Shown here: positions 40,621-51,082 of the stretch, in pieces
How the letters are laid out: each line of letters starts with the position of its first letter
Position numbering within the stretch: position 1 is the stretch's first letter
Assembly (NCBI RefSeq): GCF_013359735.1
Contig: NZ_JABFMX010000002.1
Span: 116,261 to 180,260, forward strand
Direction of reading: 5' to 3'
Length of the DNA stretch: 64,000 nucleotides
Origin: Arthrobacter sp. C9C5
GTDB taxonomy: Bacteria; Actinomycetota; Actinomycetes; Actinomycetales; Micrococcaceae
Translations under genes and position numbers: made by a program
The notes under the pieces: generated by a model
Seen by the model: the letters and a program-made list of their open reading frames with translations, nothing else
What the model was told of the DNA's origin: nothing
The model's database searches: none

Positions 40621-41766
40621 TTCGGGCCCCTTGCGCATCTGCTCGACCAGATCCAGGACGACGGCGCGCAGGTCCCCGCCGTGCTCCGCGGCGACGCGGC
40701 GCTGCCGCTGGTAGCCGGCGCCGCGCTCGATGATCTTCTCGACGTCGGCCAGCTCCGCGCTGCAGCCGAGCTTGGCGGCCACGGGCGCGAGCCGGGCCAG
40801 CGTCTCCCGCAGGTTCTCGGTGACGAGCTGCTCGTTGCCGTCGGCGTCGAGGATGATGATCGCGTCCAGACCGTAGCGGGCCGCGCGCCACTTGTTTTCC
40901 TGGACATGCCAGGGCGGCATGGTCGGGATGGTGCCGCCATTATCCAGGATGGTGGAGAACTCGTCCACGAGGCACTGGGTCAGGGCGGCGATGGCCCCTA
41001 CTTCCTCAAGCGTGGCCAGGCCGTCGCAGATGCGCATCTCGATGGTGCCGAGGTTGGGTACCGGACGGATGTCCCAGCGGATCTCGGAGAGGGTGTCGAT
41101 CACCCCGGTGGTGAACATGTCCTGGACGTAGGACTCGTATTCTTCCCAGCTGGAGAACTGGAACGGCAGTCCCGCCGTCGGCAGCTGCTGGAACATCAGC
41201 GCGCGCTGCGAGGCGTAGCCGGTGTCCTCGCCGCCCCAAAACGGGCTGGAGGCGGACAGCGCCTGGAAGTGCGGGAAGTAATTGACGAGCCCGTCGAGCA
41301 CGGGAAGTACCTTGTCGCGGCTGTCGAGGCCCACGTGCACGTGGACGCCGTAGATGACCATCTGGCGGCCCCACCACTGGGTGCGGTCGATCAGCTTGGC
41401 GTACCGCGCCTTGTCGGTGACGGGCTGGAGCTGCGGCGGGCTGAAGGGGTGGCTGCCGGCGCAGAAGACTTCGACGCCCATCGGGTCGGTGACCTCGCGC
41501 ACCGCGGCGAGGGAACTGTTCAGGTCCGCCTTCGCTTCCGCCACGGTGGTGCAGATGCCCGTGACGAGCTCCACCGTGTTGAGCAGCAGCTCCTGTTTGA
41601 TGTGCGGGTGTTCGTCATCCTCGTTCAGCTCGGGATGCCGGGCGGCCACGCCGCGGAGCACCTCGCTGGCCACCGAGGCCAGCTCGCCGGTTTCGGCGTT
41701 GACGAGCGCGAGTTCCCATTCCACACCAAGAGTTGATTGCCTGGATGAAGCGAAATCAATCTTCAT
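40615..41766 (-). CDS. YbdK-type carboxylate-amine ligase (GCS2 family)
   Basis: A 383-residue glutamate-cysteine ligase type 2 family protein. It begins TLGVEWELALVNAETGEL, with QELLLNTVELVTGICTTV, GVHVHVGLDSRDKVLPV and WDIRPVPNLGTIEMRICDG. Members can ligate glutamate and cysteine weakly, but the true substrate is unknown for most. This organism probably uses mycothiol rather than glutathione, so glutathione synthesis is unlikely. An AAGGGA ribosome site precedes the ATG. It is convergent with tsaD. Confidence 0.88.
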   Translation of the reverse strand: MKIDFASSRQSTLGVEWELALVNAETGELASVASEVLRGVAARHPELNEDDEHPHIKQELLLNTVELVTGICTTVAEAKADLNSSLAAVREVTDPMGVEVFCAGSHPFSPPQLQPVTDKARYAKLIDRTQWWGRQMVIYGVHVHVGLDSRDKVLPVLDGLVNYFPHFQALSASSPFWGGEDTGYASQRALMFQQLPTAGLPFQFSSWEEYESYVQDMFTTGVIDTLSEIRWDIRPVPNLGTIEMRICDGLATLEEVGAIAALTQCLVDEFSTILDNGGTIPTMPPWHVQENKWRAARYGLDAIIILDADGNEQLVTENLRETLARLAPVAAKLGCSAELADVEKIIERGAGYQRQRRVAAEHGGDLRAVVLDLVEQMRKGPEA

Positions 41767-41872
41767 GTGGTCCCTTCGTGTTTTATTGCCCGCCGGTGCT
41801 TATTCGCCGCCGGTGCAGCCCGCATGCGGCATGCAGTGGCAAGGCGGCGGTGTTCAAAGTCTAGTGCAGGGG

Positions 41873-41885
41873 TAGCATCGAACTG
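41873..41885 (+). promoter_or_regulatory. Leaderless-type -10 box for GH3 lipoprotein
   Basis: TAGCAT at 41873-41878 lies 7 nt before the GTG at 41886. Confidence 0.5.
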
Positions 41886-43577
41886 GTGGTCAAGTTACAG
41901 CTGATGCGTGAGAGTTTTCACAGAAGAAGCCTGTTCCCGGCAGCCGCGGCGGTTCTGACCGGGCTCGCCCTGGTATCCACCGGCTGCACCGGCCCCGGCG
42001 CCTCGGACCCCGCCCCGTCCCCGGGCCGGAACATCCAGAGCGCCCCACCGCCGGCCGCGGATGCCCGTTCCGCGAAGCCACGCCCCCTCGGATGGGGCCC
42101 GGACCAGCGCGACGCCGATGCCGCGGCCAAGGCCGTGGGCGCCATGAGCCTTGAGCAGAAGGCCGGGCAGGTGCTGCTGCCGTTCTTCGCCGGGCCCGAC
42201 TACGAAGCCCACGCCAGGACCATTGAACGCCTGCATCTGGCCGGTTCGATCATCATGTCAGACAACGTCCCCGCCACTCCGGACGGGTGGGTGGACACCG
42301 CCGCCATGCGCGGTGCCACCATGCGCCTGCAACGGGCCGCCCGCGCCGATGGCCGCAGCTGGCCGGGAATGATCGCGGTGGACCAGGAAGGCGGAGTGGT
42401 TGCCCGGCTGCGCGCGCCGCTGACCGAGTGGCCCGCTCCGATGAGCTACGGGGCCGCCGGCAGCGAACCGCTGGCTTCCGCCGCCGGCCGGGCCATTTCC
42501 GCGGAACTGGCCGGCCTGGGCTTCAACGTCGACTTCGCGCCCTCCACCGATGTCACGATGGGCCCCGCCGACCCCACCATTGGTGCCAGGTCCATCTCCG
42601 GCAGTGCTCACACCGCCGCGGAATTCGGCATCGCCTTCTCGAAGGGCATGCTTGGCGCGGGGATCCTCCCGGCAGCCAAGCACTTCCCGGGACATGGCTC
42701 CGTGACCGTCGACTCGCACAAGGTGTTGCCCGTCCAGAACGCCAGCCTGAAGCAGCTGCGCGCGAAGGACCTGCTGCCTTTCCAGGCGGCCATCGACGCC
42801 GGCCTGCCGATGGTCATGACCGGGCACATCGCGGTCCGCGCCTTCCAGCCAGGGGTCCCCGCCTCCGTGTCGAAGGCGTCCTATGCAGAGTTGCGCCGGA
42901 TGGGTTTCAAGGGTGTGGCCGTGACGGATGCACTCAACATGGGCGCCATCCAGCAGCAGTTCCCCCGCGACAGTGCCGCTCCGCTGGCGCTTGCGGCCGG
43001 AGCGGACCTCCTGCTCATGCCGGCCTCGGTGGAAGCTGCCCATACGGCGATCGTGAACGCCGTGCGCAGCGGCGCCCTGGCTGCCGCGCGGCTGGACGAG
43101 GCAGCGCGGCGGGTGGCCACCATGCAGCTGTGGCGCGGTCGCAGCCACCCGCCGCGGGGCTCGGCGCCCGGCAGCGGCTCGGCGCTGTCGGAGAAGATCT
43201 CGCAGGAGGCCATTACCGTGCTCGCGGGGCCCTGCCGCGCGCGGATCGTTCCGCCCAGGGTCCGGGTGAGCGGAGGCTCCGAACAGGACCGCGCACGCTT
43301 CGCGGTGGCGGCTAAGCAAGCCGGTATCGGCATCGGCGCGGGGCCGCTCGTGACGCTGATCGGTTACGGCGGTGCTCCGGCGACCGCGGACGTGGCCGTC
43401 TCGCTCGATGCGCCGTGGCCGCTGGCGAAATCCACCGCGCGCGCCAAGATCGCGCTCTACGGCCGAAGCCAGGAGGCTTTCGACGTGCTGCTGGCGGTGC
43501 TGGCCGGAAAAGCGGCCGCCCCCGGGAAGCTGCCGGTCGCCGTCGGGCGGCAACGGCCGGGTTCCGGCTGCCGCTGA
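41886..43577 (+). CDS. GH3-family glycoside hydrolase lipoprotein (NagZ-like)
   Basis: A 563-residue exported lipoprotein. The signal segment ends LVSTGC with Cys34 as the lipidation site. The GH3 domain has AVDQEGGVVARL, FNVDFAPSTDV, KHFPGHGSVTVDSH (the NagZ-type His motif) and VTDALNMGAI (nucleophile Asp). It is probably a beta-N-acetylglucosaminidase acting on peptidoglycan fragments or chitin-type substrates at the outer face. The C-terminal 150 residues (ARIVPPRVRVSGGSEQ onwards) form an extra domain not assigned here. Confidence 0.88.
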   Translation: MVKLQLMRESFHRRSLFPAAAAVLTGLALVSTGCTGPGASDPAPSPGRNIQSAPPPAADARSAKPRPLGWGPDQRDADAAAKAVGAMSLEQKAGQVLLPFFAGPDYEAHARTIERLHLAGSIIMSDNVPATPDGWVDTAAMRGATMRLQRAARADGRSWPGMIAVDQEGGVVARLRAPLTEWPAPMSYGAAGSEPLASAAGRAISAELAGLGFNVDFAPSTDVTMGPADPTIGARSISGSAHTAAEFGIAFSKGMLGAGILPAAKHFPGHGSVTVDSHKVLPVQNASLKQLRAKDLLPFQAAIDAGLPMVMTGHIAVRAFQPGVPASVSKASYAELRRMGFKGVAVTDALNMGAIQQQFPRDSAAPLALAAGADLLLMPASVEAAHTAIVNAVRSGALAAARLDEAARRVATMQLWRGRSHPPRGSAPGSGSALSEKISQEAITVLAGPCRARIVPPRVRVSGGSEQDRARFAVAAKQAGIGIGAGPLVTLIGYGGAPATADVAVSLDAPWPLAKSTARAKIALYGRSQEAFDVLLAVLAGKAAAPGKLPVAVGRQRPGSGCR

Positions 43578-43604
43578 GGGGGCCGCGTGGCGTTTAATGG
43601 TGCT

Positions 43605-44438
43605 GTGCCCATCCTGAATAAAGACATGACCCTATGCATCTCGCTCTCGGCCCGGCCGAGCAACAACGGGACCCGCTTCCACAACCACCTGTATGAACAG
43701 CTGGGCCTGAACTGGATCTACAAGGCCTTCGCCCCCACCGACCTGGCTCAGGCCATCGCCGGTGTGCGGGGCCTGGGCATCCGCGGCTGCGCGGTGTCGA
43801 TGCCGTTCAAGGAAGACGTCATCGCCCTCGTGGATGTCATGGACCCGTCCGCGAAAGCCATCGAGTCGGTCAATACGATCGTCAACGACGGCGGGAAGCT
43901 CACGGCCTACAACACCGACTACACGGCGATCGAGCAGCTGCTGGAACGCAACGCCGTCCCCACGGACTACACGGTGTGGCTGCTGGGCGCGGGTGGAATG
44001 GCGAAGGCCACTACGGCGGCACTGCGCGACGCCGGCTTCCGGCACGTCACGATCATCGCCCGCAACGAGGCGGCCGGCCGGGCCCTCGCCGGGCTCTACG
44101 GATTCGAATGGCGTGCCGGACTCCCGGCCCCGGATTCCGCAGAGGGCACAGCCGACCTGCTGATCAACGTGACGCCCGTCGGCATGGCCGGCGGCCCCGA
44201 GTCCGGCGCCCTGTCCTTCCCGCCGGAAGCCGTGGCGGCCGCGAAGGTGGTGTTCGATGTTGTGGCGTTGCCCGCCGAAACGCCGCTGATCAAAGCCGCA
44301 CGGGCGGCCGGCAAGCAGGTGATCACCGGCGCCGAGGTTGCCACCATCCAGGCCCTCGAACAGTTCGTGCTCTACACGGGCATCCGGCCCAGCGACGAAC
44401 AGGTCCGTGCCGCCGAGGAGTTCATGCGGGCCCAGTAG
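43605..44438 (+). CDS. Shikimate dehydrogenase-like oxidoreductase
   Basis: A 277-residue AroE-family protein. Substrate-domain motifs are CAVSMPFKEDVIAL (catalytic Lys) and NTDYTAIEQLL (Asp). The NAD(P) domain contains WLLGAGGMAKATTAAL. The usual SxS shikimate motif near the N-terminus is replaced by SARPSNNGTRFHN, so this is probably a shikimate dehydrogenase-like paralogue with a different substrate, not the main AroE. A GTG at 43605 is preferred because TTTAAT lies 6 nt upstream; a GTG at 43587 would add six residues. It is convergent with the methyltransferase gene. Confidence 0.85.
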   Translation: MPILNKDMTLCISLSARPSNNGTRFHNHLYEQLGLNWIYKAFAPTDLAQAIAGVRGLGIRGCAVSMPFKEDVIALVDVMDPSAKAIESVNTIVNDGGKLTAYNTDYTAIEQLLERNAVPTDYTVWLLGAGGMAKATTAALRDAGFRHVTIIARNEAAGRALAGLYGFEWRAGLPAPDSAEGTADLLINVTPVGMAGGPESGALSFPPEAVAAAKVVFDVVALPAETPLIKAARAAGKQVITGAEVATIQALEQFVLYTGIRPSDEQVRAAEEFMRAQ

Positions 44439-44459
44439 CCCCGCCCGGGAGGTCCGGTC

Positions 44460-45689
44460 CTAGATCGGCTCCACCGAGATGGCCACCCGTTCCTCCCCGA
44501 TCCGGGTGAGGACCAGGGTGGCCGTCTTCTTGGCCGCATTCTTGGCGTTCCTGCCGCCGCCGGGGAGCAGTTGCTTGCGCAGTTCCTCCGGCGTGACCGA
44601 GGTGCCGCGCTTCTTAATGTCAAGGACGCCCACGCCGTTGTCCTTGACCCAGGACTTGAGCGCCTTGACGTTGAACGCCATCACCTCAAGGACCTTGTAC
44701 GCCCGGGCATATGGGGTATCGCGCAGTTCCGGCGCGCAGATATAGGCGATGTGTTCGTCCAGCAGATGACCGCCCAGCTGGAGCGCGACGTCGGCGACGA
44801 GGCCGGCGCGGATCACGGCGCCGTCGGGCTCGTAGAGGTAGCCTTCCACCGGGCCCAGGGGGGCCTCCGGGCCGGCGTCGAAGTCCTCCGTGCTGGTGAG
44901 CTCCGCGGCGCCTTGCGGGCCGAGTACCAGCGCGGCACGCCGGATTCCGGGCCGGCGGACCGCGTTGAACCACAGCGCCACCTCGGTGACGTCGCCGCCC
45001 ACAGAGACCCACTGCGCCTCGCAGTCCTCGGGTACGGAGGCATGCGGCATGCCCGGGCCCATCTTCACGCCGACGGCGCGGCCGGACGCGGCCAGGGATT
45101 CCACAAAGGACAGCGGGGGAGAGAAGTCCTCCGGATCCCAGAGTCGCTTGGTCCCGGAACTTGAGGTGGTGCGGCGGGCCGGGTCCAGCCAGACGCCGTC
45201 AATCCCGTCGAGCGGGACGGCGGCGGCGTCGGCATGGACGACGGTGGCGTTCCGGAACGGGATCAGGTTCATCGTGGCGCAGGCGGCGGTGGTTTCATCC
45301 AGTTCCACGGCGGTCACCTTGATGTCCAGCGAGGCCAGGGCCATTGCGTCGGCTCCCAGCCCGCAGCCCAGATCCGCCACATGGGCGATCCCGGCCTCGG
45401 CGAAGCGCTGCGCGTGCCGCGCCGCCACAGTCAGCCGGGTGGCCTGTTCCAGGCCGGCCCGGGTGAAAATCATCTGCCGGGCGAATTCACCGAACTTCGC
45501 TTCCGCCTTGGTCCGCAGGCGGGACTGGGTGAGTGCCGCGGAGACCAGTTCGGGGGAATGGCCGGCCTTCCGGAGCGAGGCGTTGAGGCGGAAGGCCTCC
45601 TCCTCGCGGTACGGTCCCAGCGAGGCCAGCAGCTCCCAGCCCTCCGGATTGAGGAGCGGGGCGATCTGGTCCTGCGTAGTCTCAGCCAT
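44460..45689 (-). CDS. SAM-dependent methyltransferase with THUMP-like C-terminal domain
   Basis: A 409-residue protein. Residues 90-215 hold the Rossmann methyltransferase fold: VADLGCGLGADAMALA (SAM motif I), VTAVELDE and the catalytic-loop-like GVWLDPARR. The C-terminus (VEVMAFNVKALKSW, LDIKKRGTSVTPEELRK) matches the THUMP-like domain fused to such enzymes. It is probably an RNA or protein methyltransferase; the target is unknown. The ATG at 45689 lies 7 nt after a minus-strand TACGCT box. Confidence 0.82.
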   Translation of the reverse strand: MAETTQDQIAPLLNPEGWELLASLGPYREEEAFRLNASLRKAGHSPELVSAALTQSRLRTKAEAKFGEFARQMIFTRAGLEQATRLTVAARHAQRFAEAGIAHVADLGCGLGADAMALASLDIKVTAVELDETTAACATMNLIPFRNATVVHADAAAVPLDGIDGVWLDPARRTTSSSGTKRLWDPEDFSPPLSFVESLAASGRAVGVKMGPGMPHASVPEDCEAQWVSVGGDVTEVALWFNAVRRPGIRRAALVLGPQGAAELTSTEDFDAGPEAPLGPVEGYLYEPDGAVIRAGLVADVALQLGGHLLDEHIAYICAPELRDTPYARAYKVLEVMAFNVKALKSWVKDNGVGVLDIKKRGTSVTPEELRKQLLPGGGRNAKNAAKKTATLVLTRIGEERVAISVEPI

Positions 45690-45745
45690 GCCATCAAGCG
45701 TAGTTCAGGCGGGGAACGCGCGGCGCGCCCGATAGGGTGGACGGC
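45690..45745. promoter_or_regulatory. Divergent leaderless promoters, methyltransferase and small membrane protein
   Basis: TACGCT (45702-45697, minus) lies 7 nt from the methyltransferase ATG. TAGGGT (45733-45738, plus) lies 7 nt from the ATG at 45746. Confidence 0.55.
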
Positions 45746-46159
45746 ATGGACGGCAGGGACACAGACGACTTCGGCACGGCAGGCACCCGGGAGAACACCG
45801 TCGGGGAGGCCCGGGACAGCCGGGGACTGGCCCGCTTCGCCCGGCCGGCGCTGATCGCCGGCAGCGTGACCGCCGTCGTCTGCGTGGCGTTGCTCGTCAT
45901 TATCTTCTTCCTGGACTCTTTCAATGCGACCGTCTACTCCGTCGGCGGCAAGGACGTGAAGGACGCGACCGATGAGGCGCGCGCGATCCGTGACACCTAC
46001 GCCGCCGCCCGGGTGGGCGGCATCATCGGCCTCGTTCTGGGCGCGGTCGCTGCCCTCGCCGGCGGCTTCGTGCTGTACCGCGAACGCAACGCCTCCACCC
46101 GGATCGACGAAGACGACGACGGCCAGGACTGGGACTACGAGGACCTGGCGGGGGAGTAG
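45746..46159 (+). CDS. Small two-span membrane protein, function unknown
   Basis: A 137-residue protein with a polar N-terminus, two hydrophobic spans (about 36-57, SVTAVVCVALLVIIFFL; 86-107, GGIIGLVLGAVAALAGGFVLY), an intervening loop of about 30 residues (VYSVGGKDVKDATDEARAI), and an acidic tail (DEDDDGQDWDYEDLAGE). No family was recognised. A GTG at 45737 would add three residues; the ATG at 45746 is used because of the TAGGGT spacing. It precedes the repeat-rich spacer before groES. Confidence 0.7.
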   Translation: MDGRDTDDFGTAGTRENTVGEARDSRGLARFARPALIAGSVTAVVCVALLVIIFFLDSFNATVYSVGGKDVKDATDEARAIRDTYAAARVGGIIGLVLGAVAALAGGFVLYRERNASTRIDEDDDGQDWDYEDLAGE

Positions 46160-46224
46160 GCTGAGCCCGCTGCTGCGTCTGCTGTTGCTCCGCGGGGCAC
46201 GGTGCGGTGCGGATCGGGCCCCCG

Positions 46225-46600
46225 GACATGTCCGTCCTTCGCCGCCAGCACTGGACATATTGCGTATATGTCCATCCTTGGCAGCCAGCAACGGGCATGT
46301 CCCTCGCTGCCGGACGGCATCTCCATTGCACGGGACCAACAATGAGCATGCCCGTCGCTCGCCTCCAACAATGAGCATGCCCGTCGCTCACCTCCAACAA
46401 TGAGGATGCCCGTCGCTCACCTCCAACAATGAGCATGCCCTTCGCTCAGCTCGAACAATGGACACAAGCTCGGCGCTCTGGGCGGCAAGTCCGACGTTTC
46501 CAACCCCCAATGAGCATGTCAGTCGCCCCGATGCGCCAAACCGGGATGCGCCAAACCGGGATGCGCCAAACCTGAGCCGACCGGCCACGCGAAGAATGAG
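46225..46600. repeat. Compound palindrome and tandem repeats, locus B
   Basis: This fills most of the 660-nt gap before groES. Central hairpin: TGGACATAT (46252-46260) and ATATGTCCA (46266-46274), 5-nt loop, flanked by GGACATGTCC and GGGCATGTCC. Then a 29-bp unit (core CAACAATGAGCATGCCC) is repeated five times, with starts of ATGAGCATG at 46342, 46371, 46400, 46429 and 46458, the last diverged. Next a 15-bp unit (core GATGCGCCAAACCGG) is repeated three times at 46531, 46546 and 46561. A further AATGAGCATGTCC copy lies near 46595. No gene is supported. Confidence 0.85.
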
Positions 46601-46634
46601 CATGTCCCGCGTGCCGTTCACCAGCGACGAACTT

Positions 46635-46661
46635 CTGGCACTCACCTTGACCGAGTGCTAA
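46635..46661 (+). promoter_or_regulatory. CIRCE operator 1 (HrcA site) before groES
   Basis: CTGGCACTC, nine bases, GAGTGCTAA. This matches the HrcA consensus TTAGCACTC-N9-GAGTGCTAA except at two positions of the left arm. Confidence 0.9.
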
Positions 46662-46676
46662 CTACTTACATAGAGT
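46647..46676 (+). promoter_or_regulatory. groESL promoter
   Basis: TTGACC (46647-46652) and TAGAGT (46671-46676) are separated by 18 nt. The -35 lies inside CIRCE 1 and the start point would fall in or near CIRCE 2, so HrcA would block both. Confidence 0.75.
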
Positions 46677-46681
46677 CGTCA

Positions 46682-46708
46682 TTAGCACTCTCCCTAGGCG
46701 GGTGCTAA
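46682..46708 (+). promoter_or_regulatory. CIRCE operator 2 (HrcA site) before groES
   Basis: TTAGCACTC, nine bases, GGGTGCTAA. One mismatch to the consensus in the right arm. Confidence 0.92.
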
Positions 46709-46819
46709 CACATGGAGCATGCTCCGCCTGGCTGCTGCCGGCACCGCGACGACGGTCTGTACGCCATGGCATCGCCGCTTCATAGTCCACAAATTTGCTG
46801 ACGAAAAGGAGAGGTCCGA

Positions 46820-47116
46820 GTGTCGGTCTCTATTAAGCCTCTTGAGGATCGTATTGTTGTCCGCCCGCTCGAAGCCGAGCAGACCACGGCTTCCGGCCTG
46901 GTTATCCCGGACTCCGCACAGGAGAAGCCGCAGGAAGGCGAAGTTGTTGCAGTTGGCCCCGGCCGCTTTGACGACAACGGCAACCGCGTTCCCGTAGACG
47001 TCGCCGTCGGCGACGTTGTCATCTACTCCAAGTACGGCGGAACCGAAGTTAAGACCGGCGGTGTTGAGTACCTCGTACTGTCCGCCCGCGACGTTCTGGC
47101 GATCGTCGTAAAGTAA
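46820..47116 (+). CDS. groES: Co-chaperonin GroES
   Basis: A 98-residue GroES that caps the GroEL ring. It begins [29 protein letters not shown], contains the mobile loop and GEVVAVGPG, and ends [10 protein letters not shown]. The GTG start is preceded by AAAGGAGAGG. It is transcribed from a CIRCE-controlled promoter about 140 nt upstream, together with groEL 80 nt downstream. Confidence 0.97.
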   Translation: MSVSIKPLEDRIVVRPLEAEQTTASGLVIPDSAQEKPQEGEVVAVGPGRFDDNGNRVPVDVAVGDVVIYSKYGGTEVKTGGVEYLVLSARDVLAIVVK

Positions 47117-47184
47117 CTCTCTTGGACCCCCGCGCCGCCGATCCTTCGCTTTGAACGGAACGGCTGCGCGGGGTTCTGTCTTGA

Positions 47185-48807
<1,623 letters not shown>

Positions 48808-48821
48808 GGTTTCCGCGCAAC

Positions 48822-48861
48822 AAAAAGGACCGGATCAGCGTCAGCTGGTCCGGTCCTTTTT
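48822..48861 (+). terminator. Terminator of groES-groEL
   Basis: The arms 48822-48839 and 48844-48861 form an 18-bp stem (one G-U) with a GTCA loop. The right arm ends in five T residues. Confidence 0.92.
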
Positions 48862-48996
48862 GGTGCCCGGCGCGGCCCGGCGCCGGCCGGCGTTGTCCTG
48901 GCGGCGATTGCTCCGGTCCCGCCGTCGGCCGTCCGGGCAAAGTCCGCGCGTTGTATAGTGGCTTCCGCTGTCTTGCGTTGTTTCTAAGGGGTTTGT

Positions 48997-51060
48997 ATGT
49001 CTGGAGCGGGAACGCTGGTCTCGCCGCGCGAAACGGACGCCCGGCCCCGCCAGGGCCGGGCGAGCAAGTTCCGGCCGGAAATTCAGGGTTTGCGGTCGCT
49101 CGCCGTGCTGATGGTGGTCACGTACCATGTCTGGTTTGGCCGGGTCTCGGGCGGGGTTGATGTTTTTCTCCTGATCTCGGCGTTCCTGATGACCCTGCAG
49201 TTCGTGGGCCGTTACGAGCGCGGCTCGCAGATGGCCCTGATCAAGCACTGGCTCCACCTGTTCCGGCGGCTCCTGCCCGCGGCGGCCCTCGTGATTCTCA
49301 GCGCACTGGCCGCCAGCTATGTGCTGCTGCCCCGGACCCGTTTCCCGGACGTGGTCTCCCAAAGCTGGGCATCGCTGTTCTACGTGGAAAACCGGGTGTT
49401 GCAGGCTGACGCCGTCGACTACTACGCGGCAGACCATGCAACGGCCAGCCCACTCCAGCACTTCTGGTCGCTGTCCATCCAAGGCCAGGTCTTTATTCTG
49501 TGGCCGCTCATCTTTGCCGTTGCCGCCGTCCTCGCGCGCAGGTTTAGGCTCCGTTACCGTGCGCTGCTCTGCTACATATTTGCTGCAATCTTCCTGGCCT
49601 CATTGAGTTTCTCGATTTTCTACACGGCCACGAGCCAGACCCAGGCCTACTTCGACACCGGCGCACGCCTCTGGGAGTTCGCTTTGGGCACCCTTCTGGC
49701 GTTGTTCCTGCCGGGCCTAACCTTTCTTTCGCGGTCGGTGCGCGTGGTCCTCGGCTGGGTCGGTGTCCTGGCCATGATCAGCTGCGGCTTCATCCTGGAC
49801 GTGGAGGGAGCTTTCCCCGGCTTCGTGGCACTCTGGCCCACCTTGGCTGCCAGTTGCGTCATCACGGCAGGGCAGACCAACAGCCGTTGGGGAGTGGACC
49901 GCATCCTCAGTGCCGGCCCCCTCGTGAAACTTGGAGACAACTCGTACGCCTTGTATCTCTGGCATTGGCCCGTCCTGGTGCTGGCCCTGGCCTGGAGCGG
50001 CAAGGAGCACGCGGGATGGCTTTCGGGCAGCATCATTATCGCCATGTCCTTGGGGCTCGCCTTCCTGACTACCCGCTTCGTCGAGAAGCCGTGGCGCTCA
50101 TGGGCCTGGCCGGAAGCCCGACGGCGGCGCGCTGCCCTCGCCGTCGCCCTCTGCCTTGCGGTGGTCGCAGTGCCTCTGACAGCGGTGCAACTCCAGCAGC
50201 ATTTCCAGGCGCAGGCTGTGATGTCGCAGGCGCAAAGGAACAACCCCGGAGCTCTGGCCCTGCTGCCAGGTTTCGTCAGCGGGGCCGACAGCGACGCCGC
50301 AATCCTGCCCACGCCTGCACTATTGCCGAAGGACTGGGCCACCCTGGCCGGCCCGTGCAACGGCGAATTGGAGCCATCGAATGCATCGCTGCGCAAGAGC
50401 TGTGGTCAAAACGAGGCGCCGGTTGAAGCAGCTAAGACGGTCCTAGTGCTGGGTGATTCACATGCCCAGCAGTGGCTGGCAGCTATCGATGCAGTGGGGA
50501 AGCAGCACGGTTGGCGCGTTTACTCCCTCCTTAAGGGTGGCTGCCGATTCAGTGTCCTGGCGGCAAACGTTGGCTCCGACTGCAACAGGTTCAACGCCGC
50601 CGTCCGGGACGAGGTAACGGCCAATCCGCCCGATGCCATCATCACCGTTGGCACCATGGCGGCACCCTCCTCGCCTGCAGAACAGCTCGTCCCGGGGCTT
50701 GAGGCCACCGCGGCATACTGGCACCAGAGGGGCGTCGATATGGTTGCCATCCGGGATAACCCGCGGTTCAACTTCAACATGGCTGAGTGCGTCGTGGTCA
50801 AGGGCGCCGAAAATCCAGATTGCCGTCTTTCCCAGCGTGACGTTCTGGCCTTGAAAAGCCCGTTGGCTGCGTTGCAGGGCCGGGCCCCGGGCCTGTCGAT
50901 CGTCGACATGACAGATCTGATCTGCGACGGAGAAACCTGTCCCGGCGTGGTGGGCAACACCTACGTCTACAAGGACAACAACCACCTCAGCCGGACTTAT
51001 GTTGCCTCCATGTCCTCGGTTTTCTCTGATCGGCTACTTACCGCGACAGGCTGGAAGTAG
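48997..51060 (+). CDS. Membrane acyltransferase (OafA/YrhL type) with SGNH domain, paralogue 1
   Basis: A 687-residue protein. Residues 25-370 or so are an acyltransferase-3 domain with about ten membrane spans, starting RPEIQGLRSLAVLMVVTYHVWFGRVSGG (catalytic His in YHVW). Later come FVEKPWRSW and a hinge helix. The C-terminal SGNH hydrolase-like domain has VLGDSHAQQWL (Ser block) and DNNHLSRTY (His block). Such proteins O-acetylate wall or surface polysaccharide. It shares its layout with 52182-54266. A TATAGT box lies upstream at about 48953. Confidence 0.9.
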   Translation: MSGAGTLVSPRETDARPRQGRASKFRPEIQGLRSLAVLMVVTYHVWFGRVSGGVDVFLLISAFLMTLQFVGRYERGSQMALIKHWLHLFRRLLPAAALVILSALAASYVLLPRTRFPDVVSQSWASLFYVENRVLQADAVDYYAADHATASPLQHFWSLSIQGQVFILWPLIFAVAAVLARRFRLRYRALLCYIFAAIFLASLSFSIFYTATSQTQAYFDTGARLWEFALGTLLALFLPGLTFLSRSVRVVLGWVGVLAMISCGFILDVEGAFPGFVALWPTLAASCVITAGQTNSRWGVDRILSAGPLVKLGDNSYALYLWHWPVLVLALAWSGKEHAGWLSGSIIIAMSLGLAFLTTRFVEKPWRSWAWPEARRRRAALAVALCLAVVAVPLTAVQLQQHFQAQAVMSQAQRNNPGALALLPGFVSGADSDAAILPTPALLPKDWATLAGPCNGELEPSNASLRKSCGQNEAPVEAAKTVLVLGDSHAQQWLAAIDAVGKQHGWRVYSLLKGGCRFSVLAANVGSDCNRFNAAVRDEVTANPPDAIITVGTMAAPSSPAEQLVPGLEATAAYWHQRGVDMVAIRDNPRFNFNMAECVVVKGAENPDCRLSQRDVLALKSPLAALQGRAPGLSIVDMTDLICDGETCPGVVGNTYVYKDNNHLSRTYVASMSSVFSDRLLTATGWK

Positions 51061-51082
51061 CGGCTCCGTTCAGCCGCAGGCG

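Noticed and set aside
46337..46470. 29-bp tandem units before groES as a CRISPR array
   Set aside because: The units are contiguous with no unique spacers between them, no leader is seen and no cas gene is in the window.
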